A stretch of DNA of 14,350 bases from an uncultured Clostridia bacterium (GTDB lineage Bacteria; Bacillota; Clostridia; Christensenellales; Aristaeellaceae): the NCBI GenBank assembly GCA_946615495.1, contig CAMOHY010000027.1, positions 1-14,350 on the forward strand, in the 5' to 3' direction. Under the pieces are notes generated by a model. The model worked only from the letters and a program-made list of their open reading frames with translations, did no database searches and was not told the origin of the DNA. Shown here one piece after another: positions 4,710 through 13,077 of this stretch; positions within the stretch are counted from its first letter, which is position 1; each line of letters begins with the position of its first letter. Position numbers and translations under genes: made by a program.

Positions 4710-6973
4710 GGCGCGCTCCCTTCCCCGGCGGCGGCGAAGGGGTCCTCCCCCACCGGCGTGCCAATTTCTTCCCGCAGGCGCTGCAAAAGCGTGGTATACC
4801 GGGCGGCCACATGGTTATTGCGCACCATGGCGGCGATGGCCTCCTCCTTCCCCACCAGCACCACCAGCTTCCGGGCGCGGGTGAGGGCGGTATAAAACAA
4901 ATTCCTGGTCAGCAGCCGGGGCGGGCCGCCCACCACCGGCATCACCACGCAGGGGAATTCGCTGCCCTGGCTCTTGTGCACCGACAGGCAGTAGGCCAAT
5001 TCCAATTCCTCCAGCTGCTGGTAATCGTATTCCACCGTGCGTTCATCGTCAAAGCGCACGGTGACGATGCGGTCCTGCGTATCCACCTTGGACACAAAGC
5101 CCACGTCGCCGTTGAACACGCCCTCGCCCTCGCTGCCGTCGTCGGCCTTCCAGGGCAATTGATAATTGTTTTTTACGTGCATCACCTTGTCGCCCAGACG
5201 GAAGGCGGTGTCGCCGTATAGGATTTCCTGCTTGCGCGGCGCGGGCGGGTTCAGGGCCTCCTGGAGCATTTTGTTCAGCTGGCGCACCCCCGCGCCGGAT
5301 TTTTTGGTGGGCGAAAGCACCTGAATATCCCTGGCGGGAAAATCGGAGCCCAGGAAGGCGGGCAGCCGCTTTTGGCACAGGCCCACAATGGCCTGGGCCG
5401 CGTCCTCGGCCAAGGGACGGCGCTCAAAGAAAAAGTCGCTGCCCTTCTGGTTCAGCACCGGGGCCTCTCCCCGGTTGATGCGGTGGGCGTTTAAAACGAT
5501 CAGGCTCTTTTCGCTCTGGCGGAATATATCCGTCAGCCGCACGGAGGGAATGACGCCGCTTTTGAGAATATCCCCCAGCACGTTGCCCGCGCCCACGGAG
5601 GGCAATTGGTCCGCGTCCCCCACCATAATGAGGCGGGTGCCGGGCTTTAAGGCCCTGAGCAGGCTGCGCATGAGAAACACATCCACCATGCTCATTTCAT
5701 CCACGATCACGCAATCGCAGTCCAGGGGATTCTGCTCGTCCCGCTGGAATTTTCCTTCGTCCCCCGCGAATTCCAGCAGCCGGTGCAGCGTTTTGGCTTC
5801 ATGACCGGTGGCCTCGCTCATGCGCTTGGCGGCGCGGCCGGTGGGGGCGGCGAGCAGCACGTTTCTTCCCAGCAGGCTCAGGATACAGTTGATAATGGTG
5901 GTTTTGCCCGTGCCGGGGCCGCCGGTAATGACCAGCAGGCCCTGCTGCACCGCTTCCGAAACGGCCCGGCGCTGGTTTTCGCTGAATTGGATATCGTTTT
6001 CTTTTTCAAAATCCCGGATTTGCCGCTGCACGGAGGAACCGTCGGCCGTCTGCGCCGCGCCCATGAGCAGCTTCAAATACCGGGCGATTTCTTTTTCCGC
6101 GTAGTAATAGGGCGAAAGCAGCAAGGCTTCCTCCCCGTCCACCTCCAGGGCGATGATTTCGCGGGCGAACAGCAGGGCGTCCAATTGGTGCTCCAGCAGT
6201 TCGCCGTTTACCCTCAGGCCCTGGGCGGCCCGGCCCAGCAGCGCTTCGCGGGGCAGATAGGTGTGCCCCTCCCCCGCCGCCGCTTCCTGCAGGACATACT
6301 TGATGCCCGCCCGCAGGCGGTATTCGCTGTCCTGGGGCACGCCCAGGCTCAGGGCGATGCGGTCCGCCGTCAAAAAACCCACGCCCTCAATATCGTCCAT
6401 GAGCCGGTAAGGGTTTTCCCGGATTTTCCTTTGGGCGTCCGCCCCGTATACCTTGCTGATTTTCACCGCCAGAGCGGGCGGCACGCCGTAGGACTGCAAA
6501 AACACCATGGCCTCGCGGGCGGCGTACTGCTCCTGGAAGGATTGGCCAATCTGCTGGGCCCGTTTTTTGCCGATGCCCGGCACCTCGGTAAGCCTCTCCG
6601 GCTCCTGGGAAAGAATATCCAGGGTGCGCTTGCCGAATTCCTGCACCAGCAGCCGGGCGGTGGCGGGGCCCACCCCATGGATGAGGCCGGAGCCCAAATA
6701 CCTTTCAATGCCCAGCAGGGTGGTGGGCTTGCGGATTTCGCAGCCCGTGGCCTTCCACTGCCTGCCGTACTGCGGATGCTCCACCCACATGCCCTCCAGC
6801 ATCACCTGCTCCCCCGCCGCCAGAGCGGGCAGGGTGCCTACCACGGTAACTTTTTCCCTTCCCGCCCGCGCTTCCACAACAGAATAACCGTTTTCCTCAT
6901 TGCGGAAAACGGTATCCTCGATCACGGCCTCCAATTGTTCCTGGCCGGGGCGGGCAGCGGCAGATTCGGGCAT
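4706..6973 (-). CDS. recD2: RecD2-type ATP-dependent DNA helicase
   Basis: This is a 755-residue superfamily 1B 5'-to-3' DNA helicase of the RecD2 class found in bacteria independently of RecBC; it acts in DNA repair and replication-fork maintenance. The N-terminal region has helix-hairpin-helix-like segments (GVGPATARLL near 100-109, VPGIGKKRAQ near 131-140 and EGVGFLTADRIA near 196-207), the hallmark of RecD2 over RecD. Helicase motifs are complete: Walker A GGPGTGKTT (351-359), Walker B VIVDEMSMVD (422-431), VGDADQLPSVG (451-461), SVHKSQGSEFP (664-674) and YTALTRARKLV (694-704). Length is normal. The ATG at 6973 has GGAGGAG just upstream. It starts 27 bp after the M13 peptidase stop, so it is probably transcribed from that gene's promoter. 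Confidence 0.95.
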   Translation of the reverse strand: MPESAAARPGQEQLEAVIEDTVFRNEENGYSVVEARAGREKVTVVGTLPALAAGEQVMLEGMWVEHPQYGRQWKATGCEIRKPTTLLGIERYLGSGLIHGVGPATARLLVQEFGKRTLDILSQEPERLTEVPGIGKKRAQQIGQSFQEQYAAREAMVFLQSYGVPPALAVKISKVYGADAQRKIRENPYRLMDDIEGVGFLTADRIALSLGVPQDSEYRLRAGIKYVLQEAAAGEGHTYLPREALLGRAAQGLRVNGELLEHQLDALLFAREIIALEVDGEEALLLSPYYYAEKEIARYLKLLMGAAQTADGSSVQRQIRDFEKENDIQFSENQRRAVSEAVQQGLLVITGGPGTGKTTIINCILSLLGRNVLLAAPTGRAAKRMSEATGHEAKTLHRLLEFAGDEGKFQRDEQNPLDCDCVIVDEMSMVDVFLMRSLLRALKPGTRLIMVGDADQLPSVGAGNVLGDILKSGVIPSVRLTDIFRQSEKSLIVLNAHRINRGEAPVLNQKGSDFFFERRPLAEDAAQAIVGLCQKRLPAFLGSDFPARDIQVLSPTKKSGAGVRQLNKMLQEALNPPAPRKQEILYGDTAFRLGDKVMHVKNNYQLPWKADDGSEGEGVFNGDVGFVSKVDTQDRIVTVRFDDERTVEYDYQQLEELELAYCLSVHKSQGSEFPCVVMPVVGGPPRLLTRNLFYTALTRARKLVVLVGKEEAIAAMVRNNHVAARYTTLLQRLREEIGTPVGEDPFAAAGEGSAP

Positions 6974-7000
6974 GAGCTCCTCCGTTCTTTTTGCAAGCGG

Positions 7001-9058
7001 TCACCAAACGGAAATGCGGTCCTCCGGGGCCAAATACATTTTGTCGCCGGGGCCCACTTCGTAGGTTTCATAGAATTCCTCAAACTGCTGCACCGTCACA
7101 TTGGTGCGCAGGCAGCCCAGGGGGTGGCTGTCGGTAGCCACGGTAACGATCAGGGCGTTGGGCAGCATTTTGGTGCGCCACACCTTGGCAAACTGGCGGA
7201 AGAACACGTTGTAATCAAAATCCTCCCGCTCCTTGGCGATGGCCAGGGCGCATTTCATGCCCGCCATGTCCGCAATGGCCTCGGACTGCACCTGGTTTCC
7301 GCTGTACACGCCGCCCTTATAGGGAACATAGCCATCGTAATAAGCGGCCAGCTTTTCCGCCCGCGCGCGGAAGGCGGCGTAATCCTCCGGGGTCCACCAG
7401 TTGGTCACGTGGCCGTTGGCGTCAAAATTCGCGCCGTCGGCGTCGAAGGCGTGGCTGATTTCATGGCCGATCACCACGCCGATGCCGCCCAGCTTTTCTT
7501 CAAAGCTCATATCCGGCTGGTAAAACACGCCGCCCAAAATACCCGCCAGGATGGTGATGGTGTTGCTGCTGTTGGTGTAATAGGCGTTCACTTGGCTGGT
7601 AGCGCCGTATTCCTGGTCCCACTCGTCCGGGTCCACAGACTGGTTTACCCGGTTAACGCAGGCGTCGATGGAAAATTGGTTCAGCGTCCGCAGCGCCTCC
7701 AGCAGGGTGCCGCCCTCCTCCTTGCTTCTAAAATCCGCCTGGGACCAATCGCCCAGCTCATCCGGAAACACGGCGTGCACCCGCATCGCGTCCAGCTTTT
7801 CCACGGCCTTTTCGCGGGTGGCGGGAGAAAGCCAGGTTTCCCGCTCCAGCATGGCCCGGTAATGAACGATCACATCGTCGATCAGGTCCATAATTTCCTG
7901 GCGCTCCTCCTGGGTGCAGTAGGCCTGGATATACAAATTATCCATGGGCACGGGCAAATACGTTTCCAGCAGCTCCAGCTCCACGTCCAAATCGCTGGGC
8001 GCGCCGGAAATGCCCATGGCCTCCATTTCGATGGCCGACAGGGTTTCGTAGGCCTCCCGGTCCATGGCGCCGCCCAGGAAATTAACCAGAAAATAAATCA
8101 GCCAATCCTTGAACAGGACCACGTTTTCTTCCGTATACAGCCGGCCCATGGCCTCAAAATAGGCGGGCTCCGTGACCAGAAACACTTCGCTTTGGCCCGT
8201 GGCCGTCAAATCCAGGATTTGCGCCATGGGGAAGGGACCGCACAGGGCCTCCAATTCCTCCCGGCTGTAATAATTCAGGATGGATTCCAGATGATCCGCT
8301 GTATACTGGTCCGAATTGGGGCGGATATAAGGGGCGGCCATGGCGTCAAAGGCGATGGCGCCGTCAAACACGGCCTGGGCCTCCTCCTGGGTATAGCCCA
8401 GACGGCCCAGCATATACAGCGTGGATTTTTCAGCGATGCCATACACCAAATTGCCGTAAGCGGTGCGCTCGCCCGTATATTCCGCCGAATCGCCCAGAAT
8501 CAGCGGCACCGGGGCCAGAGAGGCGATGTAGCGGTCCGGATGGGCGGTGTCGGGCTGCACGGTGTAGGCGGAGGGGTCCAATTGGAAAGCGTTCTTTTCC
8601 AGGGAGGTCATGTAATCCGTCAAATCCTGCAGGGTGCGGATAGCTTCCATTTCCTCCACATAGGGCCGCAGGGGCTCTACGCCCAGGGCGTTGCGCGTGT
8701 CCCAATCCAGGGCCAGGCCGCACAGCTTGCGCATCAAATCGGCGTCGTGTCCCTTCAGGGTTTTATCCCCAATCAGGGCGATTTTTCGCTCCATCACCTC
8801 ATAGCTTTGGTCCATGAAGGAGCTGGCTTCGCTGCTGCCCCAGGGAATTTGCTCAAACTGGAGCCATTTCCGGTTCACGGCCAAATGAAAATCGTCCTTG
8901 AGCCGGGAAAGCGTCAAAACGCCCACCGCGTCCTCCACGTCGGTGTTAATCCACTGCGGAATGCCGCCCTCCGAAAGCGCGGGCACGCAGGAAAAGGTCA
9001 AAAGAAAAGCAAGGGCAAGACACAGCGCGCGGCAGGCCCCTTTGGAAATGTTTTTCAT
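7001..9058 (-). CDS. Secreted M13 family (neprilysin-like) zinc metallopeptidase
   Basis: This is a 685-residue zinc endopeptidase of the PepO/neprilysin family, which usually cleaves oligopeptides. Catalytic motifs are HEISH (532-536), the downstream SEAIAD (E593 as third zinc ligand, D597) and the substrate-backbone motif VNAYYTNSSNTITI. The C-terminal region SHPLG...RTN...F and the final W are also typical. A signal peptide is clear: MKNISKGACRALCLALAFLLTFSCVPALSEG. Cleavage by signal peptidase I near ALS/E is most likely; the cysteine in TFSC is a poor lipobox, so lipoprotein attachment is possible but unlikely. I place the start at the ATG at 9058, with AAAGGA at 6-nt spacing. A longer reading from 9181 would put residues ahead of the signal peptide and cross the promoter. 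It heads the series that continues with recD2. Confidence 0.93.
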   Translation of the reverse strand: MKNISKGACRALCLALAFLLTFSCVPALSEGGIPQWINTDVEDAVGVLTLSRLKDDFHLAVNRKWLQFEQIPWGSSEASSFMDQSYEVMERKIALIGDKTLKGHDADLMRKLCGLALDWDTRNALGVEPLRPYVEEMEAIRTLQDLTDYMTSLEKNAFQLDPSAYTVQPDTAHPDRYIASLAPVPLILGDSAEYTGERTAYGNLVYGIAEKSTLYMLGRLGYTQEEAQAVFDGAIAFDAMAAPYIRPNSDQYTADHLESILNYYSREELEALCGPFPMAQILDLTATGQSEVFLVTEPAYFEAMGRLYTEENVVLFKDWLIYFLVNFLGGAMDREAYETLSAIEMEAMGISGAPSDLDVELELLETYLPVPMDNLYIQAYCTQEERQEIMDLIDDVIVHYRAMLERETWLSPATREKAVEKLDAMRVHAVFPDELGDWSQADFRSKEEGGTLLEALRTLNQFSIDACVNRVNQSVDPDEWDQEYGATSQVNAYYTNSSNTITILAGILGGVFYQPDMSFEEKLGGIGVVIGHEISHAFDADGANFDANGHVTNWWTPEDYAAFRARAEKLAAYYDGYVPYKGGVYSGNQVQSEAIADMAGMKCALAIAKEREDFDYNVFFRQFAKVWRTKMLPNALIVTVATDSHPLGCLRTNVTVQQFEEFYETYEVGPGDKMYLAPEDRISVW

Positions 9059-9114
9059 AGCGCATCCTTTCTGTCGCTGGGCATGGGCCAAGGCAGCTTC
9101 CCCGGCCCCCGGAT

Positions 9115-9143
9115 AGTATAGCATAGTTTTTTCAAATGGGCAA
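9115..9143 (-). promoter_or_regulatory. Sigma-A-type promoter of the M13-recD2 operon
   Basis: On the minus strand TTGCCC (9143-9138), a 17-bp spacer and TATACT (9120-9115). The predicted start near 9108 gives a leader of about 50 nt before the M13 peptidase ATG at 9058. Confidence 0.7.
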
Positions 9144-9267
9144 ATTGGATGATTTTGACGATATTGATTCCTTTTTCCCATTTTGCAGGAATCCGGCTGG
9201 GGCGCAGCGAATATAAATAGGAATTTAGCGCCGGTTTTTCCGGCCGTATAGAAAGGATATGATTCCC

Positions 9268-10416
9268 ATGGCCAATCGCATCGTTCTCAACACCATTTCT
9301 TATCATGGCAAGGGCGCCATTGAAAACATCGTGCCCGAACTGCAGAACCGCGGCTACAAAAAGGCCCTGGTGTGCACCGATGAAAGCCTGCTGAAATTCG
9401 GCGTGGCCCAGAAGGTGACATCCCTGCTGGAGAAGGCTTCCTTCGCTTATGACATTTACAGCGACATCAAGCCCAATCCCACCATTGAAAACGTGCAAAA
9501 CGGCGTGGAGGCCTTTAAAAAAGCTCAGGCGGACTGCATCGTAGCCATCGGCGGCGGCAGCGCCATGGATACCGCCAAGGCCATCGGCATCATTGTGGAA
9601 AACCCTGAATTTGCGGATGTGCGCTCCCTGGAGGGCGTGGCCCCCACCAAGAAGCACGCCGTGTTCACCATCGCCGTGGCCACCACCGCCGGCACCGCCG
9701 CGGAAGTGACCATCAACTACGTCATCACCGACGTGGAAAAGAAGCGCAAGTTCGTCTGCGTGGACGTGAACGATATTCCCGAAATCGCCGTGGTGGACCC
9801 CGATATGATGTCCTCCATGCCCAAGGGCCTCACCGCCTCCACCGGTATGGACGCCCTGACCCACGCCATTGAAGGCTACATCACCAAGGGCCATTGCGCC
9901 ATTTCCGATATGTTCCATCTGGAAGCCATCCGCCTCATCAGCCACAGCCTGCGCGGCGCCGTGGAAAACACCGAAGAGGGCCGGGAAGGCATGGCTCTGG
10001 GCCAGTACATCGCCGGCATGGGCTTTAGCAACGTGGGCCTGGGCATTGTGCACTCGATGGCTCATGGCCTCTCCGCCCTGTATGACACGCCCCACGGCGT
10101 GGCCTGCGCCATTATCCTGCCCTTCGGCCTGGAATACAACGCCCCCGTGGCGGGCAAGCGCTACCGCGCCATCGGCAAGGCCATGGGCGTGGACGGCATT
10201 GACCTGATGGACGACGAAGAAGCCGCCCAGGCCACCATCGCCGCCGTGCGCAAGCTTTCCCAGGATGTGGGCATCCCCGCGAACCTCAAGGGCATCTTAA
10301 AGGAAGAGGACGTGGCTTTCCTCACCGAATCCGCCTACGCCGACGCCTGCTGCCCCGGCAATCCCCGCGACACCAACCCCGCCGAGATCGCCGCGCTGTA
10401 CCGCAGCATGATGTAA
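9268..10416 (+). CDS. fucO: Lactaldehyde reductase / L-1,2-propanediol oxidoreductase
   Basis: This is a 382-residue group III iron-dependent alcohol dehydrogenase, the same length as Escherichia coli FucO and closely similar throughout (PEFADVRSLEG, TTAGTAAEVTINYVITD, ALGQYVAGMGFSNVGLG-type blocks). FucO reduces L-lactaldehyde, formed from fucose or rhamnose, to L-1,2-propanediol with NADH under anaerobic conditions. Iron ligands are all present: D195, H199, H262 and H276. The nucleotide-binding GGGSAMD is at 96-102; E. coli has GGGSPQD there. I choose the ATG at 9268 because AAAGGA (9252-9257) is 10 nt upstream; the ATG at 9259 would be only 1 nt from it. No fucose or rhamnose isomerase, kinase or aldolase gene is nearby. 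No promoter is certain; TATAAA at 9212-9217 is a weak -10 candidate. A terminator follows the stop. Confidence 0.92.
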   Translation: MANRIVLNTISYHGKGAIENIVPELQNRGYKKALVCTDESLLKFGVAQKVTSLLEKASFAYDIYSDIKPNPTIENVQNGVEAFKKAQADCIVAIGGGSAMDTAKAIGIIVENPEFADVRSLEGVAPTKKHAVFTIAVATTAGTAAEVTINYVITDVEKKRKFVCVDVNDIPEIAVVDPDMMSSMPKGLTASTGMDALTHAIEGYITKGHCAISDMFHLEAIRLISHSLRGAVENTEEGREGMALGQYIAGMGFSNVGLGIVHSMAHGLSALYDTPHGVACAIILPFGLEYNAPVAGKRYRAIGKAMGVDGIDLMDDEEAAQATIAAVRKLSQDVGIPANLKGILKEEDVAFLTESAYADACCPGNPRDTNPAEIAALYRSMM

Positions 10417-10449
10417 TTTCCAACGGACATAATAAATTCTTGAAAAATG

Positions 10450-10490
10450 GCCTATTCAGCGTCAAAAAACGCTGGATAGGCTCATTTATT
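10450..10490 (+). terminator. Intrinsic terminator of fucO
   Basis: A 13-bp stem, GCCTATTCAGCGT (10450-10462) with ACGCTGGATAGGC (10469-10481) including one G-U pair, around CAAAAA, followed by TCATTTATT. It lies 34 nt after the fucO stop. Confidence 0.85.
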
Positions 10491-10498
10491 TGCCAGAA

Positions 10499-10615
10499 AT
10501 TGATATAGGAAGCAACGTTCTGTTGCTCCTGGGGCCGGCAAAGCCGGGGCTGCGGATTGCTGATGAAAGGGCCAAAGCCCTTTCATGCTTTCCTTGGGTT
10601 TATCCACAGTCTGAG
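10499..10615 (+). repeat. 117-bp hairpin-rich dispersed repeat, copy 2
   Basis: This is the plus-strand counterpart of 157-273, of the same length and with no gaps in my alignment. It has CCGGC-AAA-GCCGG (10535-10547) and ATGAAAGGGC (10563-10572) with GCCCTTTCAT (10577-10586) around a CAAA loop. A further CCGGC-TTT-GCCGG hairpin (10618-10630) follows just outside. It lies downstream of the fucO terminator in the fucO direction, and antisense to the end of the sugar isomerase transcript. Confidence 0.8.
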
Positions 10616-10640
10616 CACCGGCTTTGCCGGCGCGCCGCCT

Positions 10641-11606
10641 TTACGCCCAGTACATTTCGCCGGGGTCCTCAAACATGAGCACCTCCTGCATAAAGCGGAT
10701 GGCCTTGCTCAGGCCTTCCTCGCCGCTCATCAAGCCGTCCTCATGCTCAATGGAGATGGGGCCGTCGTAGCCCACGGTGCGCAGGGCGCTCATGATATCC
10801 TTCCAGGTTTTCAAATCGTGGCCGTAGCCCACCGTGCGGAACACCCAGGCCCGGCGCTTCACATCGGAAAAATGCTTGCTGTCCAGCACGCCGTTGGCGG
10901 CGATATTGTACTGGTCCAGGGCGGTATCCTTGGCGTGGAAGAAGTAAATGGCGCTGCCCAGCTCCCGCACGGCGCGCACGGGGTCGATGCCCTGCCAGAA
11001 CAGGTGGCTGGGGTCCAGATTGGCGCCCAGGGTGTCGCCCACCGCGGCGCGAATTTTCAGCATGGTTTCCGGGTTGTACACGCAGAAGCCGGGGTGCATT
11101 TCAAAAGCGATTTTGTTGACGCCGTGATCGCGGGCGAAGGCCGCGGTCTTTTCCCAATAGGGAATCAGCACGTCCTCCCATTGGTATTTCAGAATGTCCT
11201 GGTATTCCGGGGGCCAGGCGCAGGTGACCCAGTTGGGCTGCCGGTCCTGCGGGCTGCCGCCGGGGCAGCCGGAGAACGTGACCACCCGGTCCACGCCCAG
11301 CTTTTCAGCCAGCAGCACGGCGTTGACAAAATCCTGATGAAACCTGGCGGCGGCGTCCTTGTCCGGGTGCACGGCGTTGCCGTGGGCGGACAGGGCGGCG
11401 ATGGGAATTTCGTACCGGGCGAAGGCATCCTTGAATTCCTGGAGCTTCTTTTCATCGTGCAGCAGGATTTCCGGGTCGCAATGGGCCTTGCCGGGGTAGC
11501 CGCCGCAGCCGATTTCCACGGCCTGCACGCCCCGGTCCTTCAGGAATTTCAGGGCCTGCGGCAGGGAACGGTCCGCCAGGGCCACGGCAAGAACGGAAAG
11601 CTTCAT
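10641..11606 (-). CDS. TIM-barrel sugar phosphate isomerase/epimerase
   Basis: This is a 321-residue protein of the xylose isomerase-like TIM-barrel family (AP endonuclease family 2 fold; IolE and MocC relatives), cytoplasmic and metal-dependent. Likely divalent-metal ligands in barrel order are E169 (IAFEMHPG), D198 (ANLDPSH), H224 (YFFHAKD) and E287 (ISIEHED). Other typical segments are VQAVEIGCGGYP (27-38) and ALSAHGNAVHPD (71-82). Members convert keto- and aldo-sugars, inosose or sugar acids, and the sequence alone does not fix the substrate. The ATG at 11606 is preceded by AGGAGG at 8-nt spacing. It converges on fucO, which suggests carbohydrate catabolism but not a shared transcript. 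No convincing promoter was found in the AT-rich 220 bp upstream. Confidence 0.87.
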   Translation of the reverse strand: MKLSVLAVALADRSLPQALKFLKDRGVQAVEIGCGGYPGKAHCDPEILLHDEKKLQEFKDAFARYEIPIAALSAHGNAVHPDKDAAARFHQDFVNAVLLAEKLGVDRVVTFSGCPGGSPQDRQPNWVTCAWPPEYQDILKYQWEDVLIPYWEKTAAFARDHGVNKIAFEMHPGFCVYNPETMLKIRAAVGDTLGANLDPSHLFWQGIDPVRAVRELGSAIYFFHAKDTALDQYNIAANGVLDSKHFSDVKRRAWVFRTVGYGHDLKTWKDIMSALRTVGYDGPISIEHEDGLMSGEEGLSKAIRFMQEVLMFEDPGEMYWA

Positions 11607-11826
11607 AGTCGGTTCCTCCTTTATATGTGTTAGCGTTTAGGATCGAAATATGCTTAGGGTGGAAGGAAAGGGAGAAGGTTATCAGCGTACAGTTTATATC
11701 GTTATGTAAGAAACGCGGCCTATTGTGAGCTGTATAAAGCTGTCCTCTGTTCACTCTTTTTTATTTTGCTAAACTCTCCCCCTGCGCATTTTCCCCCCCT
11801 TTTTTCAGGTTTCCTTGAAAAGCCCG
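11607..11826. other. AT-rich intergenic stretch with no clear feature
   Basis: This is the 220 bp between the methylenetetrahydrofolate reductase stop and the sugar isomerase start, both on the minus strand. It is markedly richer in A and T than the genes and has runs such as TCTTTTTTATTTT and CCCCCCCTTTTTT. I found no strong stem followed by a T-tract and no promoter with good boxes and spacing, so whether the two genes share a transcript is open. Confidence 0.5.
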
Positions 11827-12708
11827 TCAATCAGGGTCGCTCAGCCGGCGTACGTCCTCAATGATTTTTTTCACCAGCGCGATGCGCTGGAAGGGCGTCA
11901 TGATATAATAGCCATCCACATAGGGCGCGATCTTTTCCGCCGTATCACGGCACAGGGCGCGGGCCTGCGCCTCCCCCGCTTCCCGGTCCAGCCCCGCGTA
12001 GGACTGGATGATTTCCTCGTCAATGTACATGCCGCCCACTTCCCGCTGGAGGAACAGGGCGTTTTTGTAGCTTACGATGGGAAACAGGCCGCCCAGCACC
12101 GCCCCATTGAGCGCCTGCCGGGCCAGGCGTACGTTTTCCGCCGCCCGGCGGCTGGACACCGGCTGGGTTAAAAAAGCCCGAATGCCGCACGCTTCCTTTT
12201 GCTGGGCCCGCAGCAATTCCGCTTCAAAATTGCGGGCGTTTACGTTCAGCGCGCCGCACAGAAAAAAGGGCGAAAGCTCTCCCTTTTCCATGAGGCTTCC
12301 CAGGGCCTGGGCCAGGGTACGGGAATTGAGCTGAAACACGCCGCGGATGCTGTCCCGGTCCTCCTGGGCCACAGGATCGCCGGTAATGAGCAGCACATGA
12401 TGAATATCCTCCATATCCAGGCCCATGAGCAGCGCCTTGATGGCGTTCAGGTTTCTGTCCCGGCAGGCCATGTGCGGCAACACCTGGATGCCGTATTCCC
12501 TTTTCAGCTTGGCGGCCAGCAGGCTGGCGTCAATGCTGGCCCGGCCGATGGGGCAATCCGCAATGGTGATTACGTCCGCCCCCGCGTCGCACAGCTCCTT
12601 GGCGCCGGGCAAAAACGCGGCGGGCGCCGTTTGCCGGGGCGGGTCAAACTCCACCAGGATGGGGCGCTTTCCCTGAGAAAGCAGGTCCCCCAGAGACGTT
12701 CGGTTCAT
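11827..12708 (-). CDS. metF: Methylenetetrahydrofolate reductase
   Basis: This is a 293-residue flavoenzyme of the MTHFR family, which interconverts 5,10-methylene- and 5-methyl-tetrahydrofolate for methionine synthesis or one-carbon energy metabolism. The TIM-barrel fold has VEFDPPR near 19-25 (E20 fits the catalytic glutamate), VLPHMACRDRN (76-86; the family HxxCRDxN signature), LLITGDPV (106-113) and FLTQPV (179-184). The last resembles the MTHFR half of fused homocysteine methyltransferase/MTHFR proteins, but no methyltransferase domain is attached or adjacent. I place the start at the ATG at 12708, with GGAG 8 nt upstream, over the longer reading from 12810, which includes the promoter. 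It is a single-gene unit. An acetogenic versus biosynthetic role cannot be decided here. Confidence 0.9.
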   Translation of the reverse strand: MNRTSLGDLLSQGKRPILVEFDPPRQTAPAAFLPGAKELCDAGADVITIADCPIGRASIDASLLAAKLKREYGIQVLPHMACRDRNLNAIKALLMGLDMEDIHHVLLITGDPVAQEDRDSIRGVFQLNSRTLAQALGSLMEKGELSPFFLCGALNVNARNFEAELLRAQQKEACGIRAFLTQPVSSRRAAENVRLARQALNGAVLGGLFPIVSYKNALFLQREVGGMYIDEEIIQSYAGLDREAGEAQARALCRDTAEKIAPYVDGYYIMTPFQRIALVKKIIEDVRRLSDPD

Positions 12709-12753
12709 GGCAAAATCTCCGTTCATCCGTAAAAAACAGTTTCTTTTTGCATG

Positions 12754-12782
12754 AGTATACCATAAATCACCGCGATATACAA
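12754..12782 (-). promoter_or_regulatory. Sigma-A-type promoter of the methylenetetrahydrofolate reductase gene
   Basis: On the minus strand TTGTAT (12782-12777), a 17-bp spacer and TATACT (12759-12754). The predicted start near 12747 leaves a leader of about 40 nt, too short for a known riboswitch. Confidence 0.72.
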
Positions 12783-12860
12783 GAATGAATCGTATTGGGT
12801 CCTGCGGCAAGAGAATATAGTTAATATGGAGATTTTTTTGCCAAAATCATCAAAAAACTA

Positions 12861-12889
12861 TTGACAAGCCGATTCCTTTCTGCTATGAT
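12861..12889 (+). promoter_or_regulatory. Near-consensus promoter of an orphan plus-strand transcript
   Basis: TTGACA (12861-12866), exactly 17 bp, then TATGAT (12884-12889). This is the best sigma-A-type promoter in the window (11 of 12 positions), yet no recognisable protein gene follows. Transcription would start near 12896. Confidence 0.82.
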
Positions 12890-13005
12890 ATAGCCAGAAA
12901 GAGAAACAAGCTTCCCCGACCGACCGGTAATGAACCCTTCCACTTTCCGATATTCCATCTTTCCATACAAATTCTTCGGATAGTTCCGAAAAGGAGGCGA
13001 GTCCC

Positions 13006-13077
13006 ATGGCCCATTCATTTGAAGCGGTGGGAGACGCGCAGCAACTTGGTAAAACTGAATACAGACAGGACGCTTGA
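13006..13077 (+). CDS. Possible 23-residue small protein
   Basis: The ATG at 13006 lies 8 nt after a perfect AAGGAGG (12991-12997), itself just 3' of a small hairpin (12975-12990), on the transcript from the strong promoter at 12861. It encodes MAHSFEAVGDAQQLGKTEYR plus three more residues (QDA) before TGA. It is hydrophilic and has no known motif. The 5' arm of the 12-bp stem lies inside it, so translation and the predicted RNA fold would compete. It may be a real short peptide, a chance start within a structured RNA, or the front of a broken gene continuing in the +1 frame. Confidence 0.3.
   Translation: MAHSFEAVGDAQQLGKTEYRQDA

Noticed and set aside
3720..4895. A 391-codon plus-strand open frame
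   Set aside because: Antisense to the glycosyltransferase and recD2 3' end, and it crosses the GT4 promoter-hairpin element.
5783..9121. A 1112-codon open frame on the plus strand
   Set aside because: It lies antisense to recD2 and the M13 peptidase, both with complete catalytic motifs, and its translation is low-complexity Gly/His/Gln-rich. It is a by-product of GC-biased codon use.
9055..10095. A 346-codon minus-strand open frame
   Set aside because: Antisense to fucO, which has all iron ligands; its translation is His/Gly-rich filler.
10557..11633. A 358-codon plus-strand open frame
   Set aside because: Antisense to the sugar isomerase/epimerase; it starts inside the dispersed repeat and lacks family motifs.
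12709..12753. SAM or other riboswitch upstream of the methylenetetrahydrofolate reductase gene
   Set aside because: The leader from the predicted start is only about 40 nt with no terminator-antiterminator pair.
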